Shown here piece after piece: positions 23,171-30,824 of a stretch of 64,000 bases of DNA. Both the position numbers and the translations under genes were made by a program. The stretch comes from Oscillatoria nigro-viridis PCC 7112 (GTDB lineage Bacteria; Cyanobacteriota; Cyanobacteriia; Cyanobacteriales; Microcoleaceae): assembly GCF_000317475.1 (NCBI RefSeq), contig NC_019729.1, positions 1,812,501 to 1,876,500 on the forward strand, written 5' to 3'. Position 1 is the first letter of the stretch. Each line of letters opens with the position of its first letter. The notes beneath the pieces were generated by a model. That model did no database searches and was not told the DNA's origin. It saw nothing but the letters and a program-made list of their open reading frames with translations.

Positions 23171-24916
23171 ATGAACTGTCTGTTTTCGAGCCTCTCCCCT
23201 GCTGCCCTTCGCACTCGGCGGTCGATCGCCCAAAAATACCTAGGATTGTTTGCATTCACGGCTGTTTGCACCGCCGCACCGGCAATGGGTGCCGAGCGAA
23301 TTTACGTAACTTACGGGCCGCTAGAAGAATCAGTTCCGATCGAATCCCTGGCACTGTTCGCCAAAGAAGGCAAAATAGACTCGAATTTGGACGGCTTCGC
23401 TCAGTACGTCAAAAAATCTCAGCTAGCTGAGATTCGCAGCGCCTTGCAAGCAAAAGCTGAAATCAGCCACGTGACGATCGCCCAATTCCTCTACACGCCT
23501 CAAGGAGAAGTGCTGCTGAAACGCTTGGGCCGAGTAATTCAAACCAAAGCTCGGCAGCCCGGATTTTATGCCATCCGATCGGCCCTGATTTTAGCAGCCT
23601 CAGATCCAGAAGGGCTGACAATACTCAACGTGCTGCGGAAATTCCCCACTTATGGCATCAGGATTGACATCGCCCGCGGCTTGGCTATCGCCAACGAGCT
23701 GACATCGCTGATCAACCGTTCCAATCAGACGATCGCCGGAGTCGCCCAGTTGTCTGAAGCACAAGCAGCTTTGGAACCCGCCATACCGCCCGCCGAAATG
23801 CTGCAGCCCCAGCTACCGGGCCCCTATACTTGGAAAAAATCATCGGTAACTCTGACGAGTCCAAATCGCGATCGCACGTTTGATATGGACATTTACCTGC
23901 CGCAGCGGAGTCCGCAACCCGCCCCAGTAGTAGTAATTTCCCACGGTTTAGGTTCCGATCGCCTTTCCTTCGAGTATTTAGCCAAACACCTAGCCTCCTA
24001 CGGCTTTGCCGTCGCCGTGCCCGAACACCCAGGCAGCAACGCCCAACAAATCCAAAACTTAGTAACAGGGAGAGCCAATGAAGTAGCAGAACCAGCAGAA
24101 TTTGTCAACCGCCCCCTCGACATCAAAGACTTGCTCGATTATTTAACCAAACTTTCCATAACCGATCCGGCCTACCAAGGGCAGCTCGACTTGCAGCGAG
24201 TCGGAGTCATCGGCCAGTCCTTCGGTGGCTATACGGCTTTAGCGTTAGCCGGGGCGGGGATTAATTTTGCACAGCTAGACAAAGACTGCCAGCTCGAAAA
24301 CCAAACTTGGAACCTCTCCCTGCTGTTGCAGTGCCGCGCCCGCGGGCTAGAGCGCAACCAGTACAATTTCGACGACCCGCGCATCAAAGCTGTGATTGCC
24401 GTCAACCCGATCGTCAGCAGCATTCTCGGAGAAACAAACCTCAGCAAAATCCAAATCCCAGTCATGCTAATCGGAGGCAGCGCCGATACCGTCGCCCCCG
24501 CTTTGCTCGAACAAATTCAACCGTTCACTTGGCTGACATCGCCCAACAAATATCTGGTACTGATGAACAACGGGACTCACTTCTCAACGATCGAGGAATC
24601 CCCTCAAAGCCTCTTTCTGCCACCAGCAGAGGTCATCGGACCCGAACCAGCTTTAGCCCGCCGCTACCTCAGCGGACTCAGCCTAGCTTTCATGGAAAGC
24701 TATTTGAACAACAAATCCAATTTCCGCCCGTATTTGGAGCCATCCTACGCTTTAAGCATCTCCCGAGACACTCTCGGACTGAGAATTTTGCGATCGCTAA
24801 CCCCGCAGCAACTCCAGCAGTTCAGCAGTGCTCCACCTCCTCGCATCCCGGCCTCTCCACCTCCCATCGCTCCTGTTTCTCCACCTTCTCCAACTCCCAT
24901 CGCTCCCGTTCGTTAG
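23171..24916 (+). CDS. exported alpha/beta hydrolase with N-terminal cyanobacterial DUF1400-type domain
   Basis: The 581-residue protein starts at ATG 23171 with AGG ten nucleotides before it (a GTG three codons upstream is possible). An N-terminal signal peptide ends near AAPAMGAE. Residues about 30-160 are a helical segment typical of DUF1400 (YVTYGPLEESVPIESLALFAKEG). The alpha/beta-hydrolase core follows, with the oxyanion strand VVVISHGLGSDR, the nucleophile elbow GQSFGG and a late catalytic His in NNGTHFS. The C-terminal 40 residues are Pro-rich (PPPIAPVSPPSPTPIAPVR). It is probably a periplasmic esterase or lipase; the substrate is unknown. It is followed by psbA on the same strand, but psbA has its own promoter. 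Confidence 0.87.
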   Translation: MNCLFSSLSPAALRTRRSIAQKYLGLFAFTAVCTAAPAMGAERIYVTYGPLEESVPIESLALFAKEGKIDSNLDGFAQYVKKSQLAEIRSALQAKAEISHVTIAQFLYTPQGEVLLKRLGRVIQTKARQPGFYAIRSALILAASDPEGLTILNVLRKFPTYGIRIDIARGLAIANELTSLINRSNQTIAGVAQLSEAQAALEPAIPPAEMLQPQLPGPYTWKKSSVTLTSPNRDRTFDMDIYLPQRSPQPAPVVVISHGLGSDRLSFEYLAKHLASYGFAVAVPEHPGSNAQQIQNLVTGRANEVAEPAEFVNRPLDIKDLLDYLTKLSITDPAYQGQLDLQRVGVIGQSFGGYTALALAGAGINFAQLDKDCQLENQTWNLSLLLQCRARGLERNQYNFDDPRIKAVIAVNPIVSSILGETNLSKIQIPVMLIGGSADTVAPALLEQIQPFTWLTSPNKYLVLMNNGTHFSTIEESPQSLFLPPAEVIGPEPALARRYLSGLSLAFMESYLNNKSNFRPYLEPSYALSISRDTLGLRILRSLTPQQLQQFSSAPPPRIPASPPPIAPVSPPSPTPIAPVR

Positions 24917-25057
24917 GGTTGAGGTGCGCCGCGCGTGCACGCTGTCATCTCTTTTCGCGCGGGGGCGATGGCGTCGGGTCCCGCAAGCTACCGCCCATCT
25001 CTCTCCTTACATCAGCTTTCCTAATCACAGTCATCAGTTTAACTGTCGCCACACCCC

Positions 25058-25089
25058 TTTACAAACCTTAACGATAGGCGTAATAATAT
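25058..25089 (+). promoter_or_regulatory. candidate psbA promoter
   Basis: TTTACA at 25058-25063 is followed, after 17 bp, by TAATAA at 25081-25086 (overlapping TAATAT), giving a sigma70-type -35/-10 pair. Transcription would start near 25094, leaving a short leader of about 40 nt before the psbA ATG, as is usual for cyanobacterial psbA. Confidence 0.6.
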
Positions 25090-25134
25090 AAACATCATCC
25101 GAACATTGACAAATTCATACGCAATCATAAAACC

Positions 25135-26217
25135 ATGACAACGACCTTACAGCAGCGCTCTAGCGCCAACGTCTGGGAACGCTTCTGCGAGTGGGTAACA
25201 TCCACCGACAACCGCATCTATGTAGGTTGGTTCGGCGTCTTGATGATTCCCACCCTGCTCAGCGCCACCATCTGCTACGTCATCGCCTTCATCGCTGCCC
25301 CACCAGTGGACATCGACGGCATCCGCGAACCAGTAGCAGGTTCCTTAATGTACGGCAACAACATCATCACAGGTGCAGTTGTCCCCTCATCCAACGCCAT
25401 CGGCTTGCACTTCTACCCCATCTGGGAAGCAGCTTCCCTCGATGAGTGGCTGTACAACGGCGGCCCTTACCAATTGGTAATCTTCCACTTCCTGATCGGT
25501 GTATTTTGCTACATGGGTCGCGAATGGGAACTGTCCTACCGCTTGGGAATGCGCCCTTGGATCTGCGTAGCTTACTCTGCACCAGTAGCAGCAGCAACCG
25601 CAGTATTCTTGATCTACCCTATAGGACAAGGCAGCTTCTCTGACGGTATGCCCTTGGGTATCTCCGGTACATTCAACTTCATGATCGTGTTCCAAGCCGA
25701 GCACAACATCCTGATGCACCCCTTCCACATGTTGGGAGTTGCCGGTGTCTTCGGTGGTAGCTTGTTCTCCGCCATGCACGGTTCTTTGGTAACATCTTCC
25801 TTGGTTCGCGAAACAACCGAAACCGAATCGCAAAACTACGGTTACAAATTCGGTCAAGAAGAAGAAACCTACAACATCGTCGCAGCCCACGGCTACTTCG
25901 GTCGTTTGATTTTCCAATACGCTTCCTTCAACAACAGCCGTTCCTTGCACTTCTTGTTAGGTGCATGGCCAGTAGTCGGCATCTGGTTTACCGCTTTGGG
26001 TATCTCCACGATGGCGTTCAACTTGAACGGTTTCAACTTCAACCAATCGATTATCGACTCTCAAGGTCGCGTCATCAATACTTGGGCTGATGTCATCAAC
26101 CGCGCTAACTTGGGTATGGAAGTAATGCACGAGCGCAACGCTCACAACTTCCCGCTCGACTTGGCTGCTGCTGAAACTACTCCAGTAGCTTTGGTTGCTC
26201 CTTCTATCAACGGCTAA
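25135..26217 (+). CDS. psbA: photosystem II reaction-centre protein D1
   Basis: Full-length 360-residue D1, which binds the photosystem II electron-transfer cofactors and most Mn-cluster ligands. Mn ligands Asp170, Glu189, His332, Glu333, His337, Asp342 and Ala344 are all present, as are His198 and His215. Ser264 at the QB pocket is present, so no classic triazine-resistance change is seen. Residue 130 is Glu, which in cyanobacteria marks the high-light form rather than the Gln130 low-light form. Cys144 and Pro173 argue against the PsbA2-like variant. The C-terminal 16 residues after Ala344 ([15 protein letters not shown]) are removed by CtpA. The gene appears monocistronic, with its own promoter and terminator. 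Confidence 0.99.
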   Translation: MTTTLQQRSSANVWERFCEWVTSTDNRIYVGWFGVLMIPTLLSATICYVIAFIAAPPVDIDGIREPVAGSLMYGNNIITGAVVPSSNAIGLHFYPIWEAASLDEWLYNGGPYQLVIFHFLIGVFCYMGREWELSYRLGMRPWICVAYSAPVAAATAVFLIYPIGQGSFSDGMPLGISGTFNFMIVFQAEHNILMHPFHMLGVAGVFGGSLFSAMHGSLVTSSLVRETTETESQNYGYKFGQEEETYNIVAAHGYFGRLIFQYASFNNSRSLHFLLGAWPVVGIWFTALGISTMAFNLNGFNFNQSIIDSQGRVINTWADVINRANLGMEVMHERNAHNFPLDLAAAETTPVALVAPSING

Positions 26218-26236
26218 GTTTTAGCTTTTGATTAGC

Positions 26237-26270
26237 AAAAAGCGCTCCTAGAAATAGGGGCGCTTTTTGT
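26237..26270 (+). terminator. Rho-independent terminator of psbA
   Basis: About 20 bp after the psbA stop, AAAAAGCGCTCCTA pairs with TAGGGGCGCTTTTT around a GAAA loop, with one G-U pair, and the 3' arm ends in a T-run. Confidence 0.9.
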
Positions 26271-26443
26271 TTGGGAAAAAAGGTTTTTCCGGCGAGGATG
26301 GCAAGTATAGCTGCCGCCAAGGGACTTAGATCGAGCTTATTTGAGATGGCAATTTGCGGAGATAACAGTTCCCTCGCTTCTGGTAACTCCTGTTAGGCTG
26401 GATTGAGGTCGGCTATCTGGTGGGAGACTCACTCATGATAAAT

Positions 26444-26998
26444 TCAAGTTTCTTTAAACATCACAATACATTCATAATTTTCTAAATCTAGAAATAGGTC
26501 AATTTGCAAAGTTCCTATTTGTTCAAATCCCTGTTTTTGGTGAAACATTAGGGAACGGGTATTAGATATTGGCTGGGTAACAATAAACAGTGAAATAAAG
26601 GAATTTGGAAAAAATTGATAAATTTCTTTATACATAAATCGAGCAACACCTCTACCCATCCAATCTAACTTTGTTGCTACTCTTTCGAGATAAAAATGCC
26701 GATCGCTTGTGACTCGTTTCTGAAAAACCTCATCTTTCCAGATAATTTTATCCAACATTTCATCAGATATTTTGGGTTTTGATATAGCCACAAATCCCAG
26801 AATTTCCCCATCGGTTTTAGCTGCCACAAAATATCTGCATGAATTATTTAAGCTTTTGACAATCTCATCTTCAGTAATTTGTGTTAGCAAAAAGCCGCGC
26901 TCGATCGACGTATTTTGACTGCGCGCATGAGAATTGTGAATATTGACGATCGCCTGTATGTCATCTCGATCGGCTTCTCTAAAAATTAGATATTCCAT
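26444..26998 (-). CDS. GNAT-family N-acetyltransferase
   Basis: This 184-residue protein has the GNAT order: N-terminal strand and helix (YLIFREADRDDIQAIVNIHN), the central strands (EILGFVAISKP, HFYLERVAT) and the acetyl-CoA loop WMGRGVARFMYKEI, followed by FHQKQGFEQIGT near the C-terminus. It transfers an acetyl group from acetyl-CoA to an amine; the substrate is unknown. It lies at the edge of the accessory islet downstream of the glutamate synthase, just beyond the duplicated 3' fragment of that gene. No strong ribosome-binding site precedes the ATG at 26998. Confidence 0.8.
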   Translation of the reverse strand: MEYLIFREADRDDIQAIVNIHNSHARSQNTSIERGFLLTQITEDEIVKSLNNSCRYFVAAKTDGEILGFVAISKPKISDEMLDKIIWKDEVFQKRVTSDRHFYLERVATKLDWMGRGVARFMYKEIYQFFPNSFISLFIVTQPISNTRSLMFHQKQGFEQIGTLQIDLFLDLENYECIVMFKET

Positions 26999-27070
26999 TG
27001 CATAGTGTGTAGGAACTCGGACAAGGGGCTTAAAGCTCCTTGCTACATGAGTAGAATTCTACCGCAGAAC

Positions 27071-27161
27071 CCTAGCTGCCGCCACTGCAGGCCAGATAGC
27101 TAGCGTTTTCTTCAAAAGCCGCCGTCAGCGCATTATCACCGCTTAAACCCGATGCGATCGC
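27071..27161 (-). pseudogene. decayed duplicate of the glutamate synthase 3' end
   Basis: This 91-bp segment aligns without gaps to 30825-30915, the last 30 codons of the glutamate synthase gene, at roughly 85% identity by eye. Read on the minus strand it gives [16 protein letters not shown] then EENAS and ...GGS-stop, against [21 protein letters not shown] and ...GGS-stop in the intact gene. Upstream sequence does not match. It sits in the 308-bp gap 26999-27306, otherwise empty. Confidence 0.85.
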
Positions 27162-27306
27162 CGTAGTCCGGCATTGGCAAAGCCAAGGAATTACCCAAGT
27201 TGCTGAGGTGTATTTTTGCTGTCATACATTTGCAATTTTAACGCTCAGGTTGATCTATTCTAAGAGCTAGATATAGATCGGATACCAGATTTAGTTTTGT
27301 AAATAT

Positions 27307-27552
27307 TTAGGGGCGAGATCCTTCGGACAATATCATGACTTTAGGTATGTCTGCACTTGTGGGCGATCGCAAATAACTTCCAGGTAGCGTCGCAACTGCT
27401 ATAGTGTTCCCCAACAAATCGAAGAACTCAACGCTATAACCTGTTTCTAGTCCCTCAAGGTGATGTTGTTCTACAACCGTACCGATATCGCCGGCATAAA
27501 GTCCTTCTTCTGGAAGGTTGCACAGCAAGATGACATCTGAATAAAGTTTCAT
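27307..27552 (-). CDS. DUF4926-like small protein, copy A
   Basis: The 81-residue product (MKLYSDVILLCNLPEEGLYAGDIGTVVEQH...) is a small beta-rich protein of the DUF4926 type. It begins 6 bp after the stop of the DUF6883-like gene, so the two form an operon. A second copy at 29779-29973 shares almost all of the first 60 residues, but the C-terminal tails differ. Proteins of this family often neighbour toxin-like genes and have been suggested to act as immunity or accessory partners; that role is an inference here. Confidence 0.7.
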   Translation of the reverse strand: MKLYSDVILLCNLPEEGLYAGDIGTVVEQHHLEGLETGYSVEFFDLLGNTIAVATLPGSYLRSPTSADIPKVMILSEGSRP

Positions 27553-27558
27553 GAAGTG

Positions 27559-27903
27559 CTAAGAAGCTACTGCAAAATCGGTGTATTGCCGCATCCCAGG
27601 CTCGTGAAATGCCAACACAATATCTTCCTTGGGAACCCCTGCACGCACCAAAGCCTTTGCAATCCCATCTTCTGTCCAGTCTTCCTCAATCCAGAATTTG
27701 CGATCGCGAATCCGAACGTAAACAGTGATACCGGTAATGCGATCGCCATGAGGCCAGCCCAGATTCATCCAGATGTAATGACCGTTTTGCTCGTCTGCAA
27801 TCAAGAATGTCTCGATGTCTTGTTGAGAAGGCCGATCGCACAATTCTATATACTCGGTCAAAATACGTTTGATTAATTGGGGAGACTCGATTAGTTTATC
27901 CAT
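27559..27903 (-). CDS. DUF6883-like small protein, copy A (intact)
   Basis: I start it at the ATG at 27903 (MDKLIESPQLIKRILTEYIE), where similarity to copy B begins, not at the upstream alternative at 27948. The 114-residue product is a soluble alpha/beta protein with a charged middle (YVRIRDRKFWIEEDWTEDGIA). DUF6883-type domains occur as C-terminal modules of polymorphic toxins and as stand-alone proteins next to DUF4926, so a toxin/antidote pairing is plausible. Copy B at 29980-30133 lost its middle by deletion. Confidence 0.65.
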   Translation of the reverse strand: MDKLIESPQLIKRILTEYIELCDRPSQQDIETFLIADEQNGHYIWMNLGWPHGDRITGITVYVRIRDRKFWIEEDWTEDGIAKALVRAGVPKEDIVLAFHEPGMRQYTDFAVAS

Positions 27904-27967
27904 TGCACTATTTTCTATACTATCGATCGATCTTTTTTTCCCTCGCACTGCGCGAATTGCGATCGCA

Positions 27968-28825
27968 TCAAATCCCTGATTCAGTAAAAGCTAGGTTCAA
28001 ATCATCAATCAATCCCAATTGTTGGGCCCACTCTGTTAAGTAACCCCGCTCCAAATTCTCAGATTGGACTTTCAGAATTCCCAAAATATCATTCCATTGT
28101 TTTTGAGACTGAGACTGTTGCCGCCAGAGCAGTTTTGCCAACACAATATCTTCAGGAGAAGCAACCCAAAATTGTTCTACACCAGCTTCGTCAAGCGCTT
28201 CTAATCGTCGTCTTGCCATTTTTGAGCGATCGAATTCAGTATGAGAATTCAGCACAATATCAGCGTTCAATACTAAAGTCATGTGAGTGACGCTCAACAC
28301 CATCCCTCTACCCTCTTGAATATCTTTTACCGAACCAGGAGGGCAGTAAAAACCAGCCGTTTCAAGTGCTGCAACTAATTGAAAAATATTGTCCCGCAGC
28401 AATTCAATTACTAAATCTAAATCGCGTGTTGTTCTCGGGTCGCCATAGACAGAAGCGGCAACGCCTCCTGTAATATAATAAGAGACACCTAATGTTTCAA
28501 AAATTGGGTGCAACAGTCTAGCAATTTCGCTGGGGTCTTGCGTCCACATAGAGGGCTCACTGGTGGGGGTTAAAATTGGCAACCACTTGCTACCTAATAT
28601 CGATCGAGCAAATCGCTCTTTGTAGGTTGAGGGACAAGCTTTTTTCATCCCGCGCAAGCTAACAGTTTTTGCCCAACGATTTAATTTTGCCCCCATTTGC
28701 CACCGTTGGGAATTGGTGAGTTGCCGCAGTAGGTAAAAATCAATTGCATCAGCTTCAGGAGTTTTATCATCCGACTGGGGACGGTATCCAGGTTTAATGG
28801 ATATTTTCGGTAGGGGTTGAATCAT
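27968..28825 (-). CDS. nucleotidyltransferase-fold protein (AbiEii/DUF6036-like)
   Basis: From the ATG at 28825 the product is 285 residues. Residues about 1-100 are basic and helical. The rest has the minimal nucleotidyltransferase signature: YYITGGVAASVYGDPRTTRD with DLDLVIELL, then an acidic VLNADIVLN strand and ASPEDIVLAKLLWR. Such proteins form the toxin or modifier half of AbiE/MNT-type systems or act on nucleotides. A longer frame to 28951 would overlap the RelN-type antitoxin and is less likely. It starts 28 bp after that antitoxin gene, so the two are probably co-transcribed. Confidence 0.72.
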   Translation of the reverse strand: MIQPLPKISIKPGYRPQSDDKTPEADAIDFYLLRQLTNSQRWQMGAKLNRWAKTVSLRGMKKACPSTYKERFARSILGSKWLPILTPTSEPSMWTQDPSEIARLLHPIFETLGVSYYITGGVAASVYGDPRTTRDLDLVIELLRDNIFQLVAALETAGFYCPPGSVKDIQEGRGMVLSVTHMTLVLNADIVLNSHTEFDRSKMARRRLEALDEAGVEQFWVASPEDIVLAKLLWRQQSQSQKQWNDILGILKVQSENLERGYLTEWAQQLGLIDDLNLAFTESGI

Positions 28826-28853
28826 TTTGCTTGTTGATTTCCCTAATTCTCTA

Positions 28854-29084
28854 TCAATTCCACAGTTGAGACAAGGGGAGAGTTTGTCCGGTAATTGCCT
28901 CATGGAAGCCTTGCTGAAGCCCTTCGAGGACAGTTTCAGTGGGGTCATCATCTGGATCGATGTCAGTGTCTTCCGGTACTAAAACAATAATCCGAACGTG
29001 GCTGCAGTTGGCAATAGCAAGGGGTCGATCGATACAAAGCATTCCTCGACGGTCAATTTTTCCGGTAGTTTCGATCGCTTTCAT
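28854..29084 (-). CDS. RelN-type antitoxin
   Basis: The 76-residue protein begins MKAIETTGKIDRRGMLCID, a swapped-hairpin-like N-terminus, and ends with the acidic EDTDIDPDDDP and a helix LEGLQQGFHEAI leading to TLPLSQLW. This is the pattern of the cyanobacterial RelN antitoxin family, normally paired with a RelE-like toxin. No RelE gene follows directly; the downstream neighbour is the nucleotidyltransferase gene, and a ParE/RelE-like toxin lies 22 bp upstream with its own antitoxin. Confidence 0.65.
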   Translation of the reverse strand: MKAIETTGKIDRRGMLCIDRPLAIANCSHVRIIVLVPEDTDIDPDDDPTETVLEGLQQGFHEAITGQTLPLSQLWN

Positions 29085-29106
29085 AATATAAGAAACTCGA
29101 CACAGT

Positions 29107-29406
29107 TCACTCAGAGAATAAATTTTCTAAATCTCGGTAGCCGCTAACAACCCGCAGAACTTCAATTCCTGCTTCGATCTGACTATAGAAAATGAGGTAA
29201 TCATCGATCGGGAAACTCCGTACATTTTCCATTAACTCATCGCGATTCCGTCCCATACTCGGAAACTGCGAGAGAGTTTGACACTTATCGTTAATTCTGT
29301 CCAGAAAGCTTTCTGCTGCATCGAAACCGCTGCGATCGGCAATATAGTCCATAATGCTTTCTATGTCCCGACTTGCCGGAATTGTAAATCTACAAATCCG
29401 ATTCAT
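29107..29406 (-). CDS. RelE/ParE-family toxin
   Basis: The 99-residue protein has the ParE/RelE fold pattern: FTIPASRDIESIMDYIADRSG, the central helix AAESFLDRINDKCQTLSQFP, then GRNRDELMENVRSFPIDDYLIFYS with the typical basic residues, and VLRVVSGYRDLENLF at the end. These toxins cut ribosome-bound mRNA or poison gyrase. Its start overlaps the stop of the upstream antitoxin gene by four bases (ATGA), the classic coupling of an antitoxin-toxin pair. Confidence 0.88.
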   Translation of the reverse strand: MNRICRFTIPASRDIESIMDYIADRSGFDAAESFLDRINDKCQTLSQFPSMGRNRDELMENVRSFPIDDYLIFYSQIEAGIEVLRVVSGYRDLENLFSE

Positions 29407-29657
29407 ATATCTGCTTGCGTGCGACGTTGTTGTAGCTTTAAGCGCAAACTCCGAAACATATCTTCAGCATCGATTACTTCACCCCGCCCGGCCGCATCCA
29501 TTCCCAGACGAATTTCTTGCTGGAGTTCTTTGAAGCGTCCTTTATAGATATCTTCCCATTTATCGGACTGCAAGAATTTGATGAAAGCTAAGACTTCTTG
29601 TTGCTGGTCTGCCGATAAGACCTTCACATTTTCCAAAATGGCTTGTTCGACGGTCAT
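29403..29657 (-). CDS. DUF2281-like antitoxin of the RelE/ParE toxin
   Basis: The 84-residue all-helical protein starts MTVEQAILENVKVLSADQQQ and continues with EVLAFIKFLQSDKWED, the pattern of DUF2281-type antitoxins that wrap the toxin through a C-terminal tail (MFRSLRLKLQQRR). It overlaps the toxin gene by four bases and is placed first, so antitoxin is made before toxin. An AT-rich upstream region (29658-29750) probably carries the promoter. Confidence 0.8.
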   Translation of the reverse strand: MTVEQAILENVKVLSADQQQEVLAFIKFLQSDKWEDIYKGRFKELQQEIRLGMDAAGRGEVIDAEDMFRSLRLKLQQRRTQADI

Positions 29658-29778
29658 AATTATCCCTTTTTTTTATTGCTATTTTACAATCTAGTAACAA
29701 CATTATATCAAACGGGTGGCTTGACAGCAATTCGGGGGTGAGTTCAATTTCGAGCAGTTGTGGAGCGGTTGCGATCGC

Positions 29779-29973
29779 TCAATTAAATCGCAAATAACTT
29801 CCAGGTAGTGTGGCAACTGCTGCAATGTTTCCCAACAGATCGAAGAACTCAACGCTATAACCTGTTTCTAGTCCCTCAACGTGATGCTGTTCTAAAACTG
29901 TACCGATCTCGCCGGTATAAAGTCCTTCTTCTGGAAGGTTGCACAGCAAGATGACATCTGAATAAAGTTTCAT
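29779..29973 (-). CDS. DUF4926-like small protein, copy B
   Basis: The 64-residue product differs from copy A (27307-27552) at only a handful of positions over 60 residues, but ends earlier (GSYLRFN) where copy A continues with about 20 more residues. It follows the deleted DUF6883 copy B by the same 6-bp spacing. With its partner gene broken, it may be an orphan antidote-like gene. Confidence 0.65.
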   Translation of the reverse strand: MKLYSDVILLCNLPEEGLYTGEIGTVLEQHHVEGLETGYSVEFFDLLGNIAAVATLPGSYLRFN

Positions 29974-29979
29974 GAAGTG

Positions 29980-30133
29980 CTAAGAAGCTACTGCAAAAGA
30001 TGTAATGACCGTTTTTCTCGTCTGCAATAAAGAATGTCTCGATGTCTTGTTGGGAAGAGCGATTATTGCACAATTCTATATACTCGGTCAATATACGCTT
30101 GATTAGTTTGGGATACTCGATTAGTTGATCCAT
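29980..30133 (-). pseudogene. DUF6883-like protein, copy B with internal deletion
   Basis: The start (MDQLIEYPKLIKRILTEYIE) matches copy A through GHYI. Relative to copy A, about 194 bp (27578-27771) are missing, joining GATGTAATG directly to TGCAAAA and to the last codons before the stop. Since 194 is not a multiple of three, the frame shifts and runs into the DUF4926 gene. Confidence 0.85.
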
Positions 30134-30172
30134 TGCACAATTTTCTCTACTTCTGTATTTACAATAATTATT

Positions 30173-30676
30173 TTATAGATGACAAGCAGATAGTTTGGAA
30201 TCTAACCAATGCAATCCCAATCCCCAGCTATTTCCACCAGGGACGATGACACTTCTATGTCCTAACCAATATACAAAAGTATGGGGAAGATGACCAAGGG
30301 GAGCGCGGAGTTCATAGGTCATTCTACTATTAAATAAATCCCATTTAACGTATTCGCAGAATTTGTCATAATCTTTACCCGCTTGTTGCCAAATAGACCT
30401 TTGTACTGAAAATCCGAAACGCTCATTTGAGTATTTTACCCAAAGTTGGTTAATTGTTTGGAGGTCTGTACAAGGAAAGTTTACCCAATCTGAATGCCCT
30501 AAATAGCCTAATTTTTCACAGCACGCTACCCAAAGTATAATTTGTTGAGTTTCGCAATCAGCTTCTTTAAACTTGCCCTCTGCTAAAAACTTGCGTAATT
30601 GAGTGTAATCAGCTCCGCTTTCTGAAGCCAGATTAAGAAATTGGTTGTCATAATTTAAAGATTGAAAATCACTCAT
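30173..30676 (-). CDS. GUN4-domain protein
   Basis: The 167-residue protein contains a GUN4 core: DYTQLRKFLAEGKFKEADCE, KLGYLGHSDWVNFPCTDLQTI with NQLWVKYSNERFGFSVQ and RSIWQQAGKDY, the tetrapyrrole-binding fold. The true GUN4 activates magnesium chelatase. This one is shorter than typical GUN4 (usually 220-240 residues) and lacks the N-terminal helical domain, so it is more likely a GUN4-like accessory protein. It stands between the glutamate synthase gene and the islet, on the same strand, 148 bp downstream of the former. Confidence 0.85.
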   Translation of the reverse strand: MSDFQSLNYDNQFLNLASESGADYTQLRKFLAEGKFKEADCETQQIILWVACCEKLGYLGHSDWVNFPCTDLQTINQLWVKYSNERFGFSVQRSIWQQAGKDYDKFCEYVKWDLFNSRMTYELRAPLGHLPHTFVYWLGHRSVIVPGGNSWGLGLHWLDSKLSACHL

Positions 30677-30784
30677 GGTCAGCGCCCAAGATATTTTGAA
30701 TATGAGATTATTTGACTTGATCCGTATGAATTTGCTTCACGCCCGCTTCGAGAAACCCATGCTTGAGTTAATTATAGTTTTGTA

Positions 30785-30815
30785 GGGTGCGTTAGGCCGT
30801 AGCCGTAACGCACCC
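30785..30815. repeat. dispersed GGGTGCGTTA inverted repeat after glutamate synthase
   Basis: GGGTGCGTTA (30785-30794) and TAACGCACCC (30806-30815) are perfect 10-bp arms around an 11-nt loop. It starts 10 bp beyond the stop codon on the minus strand and has no T-run, so it is more like a dispersed element than a terminator, although it could serve as an mRNA 3'-end stabiliser. Confidence 0.65.
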
Positions 30816-30824
30816 ATACTAATA

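Noticed and set aside
24307-25071. 254-codon frame overlapping the hydrolase gene in another frame
   Set aside because: Arg/Pro-rich translation typical of frame shadow over a GC-richer gene; it runs into the psbA promoter region.
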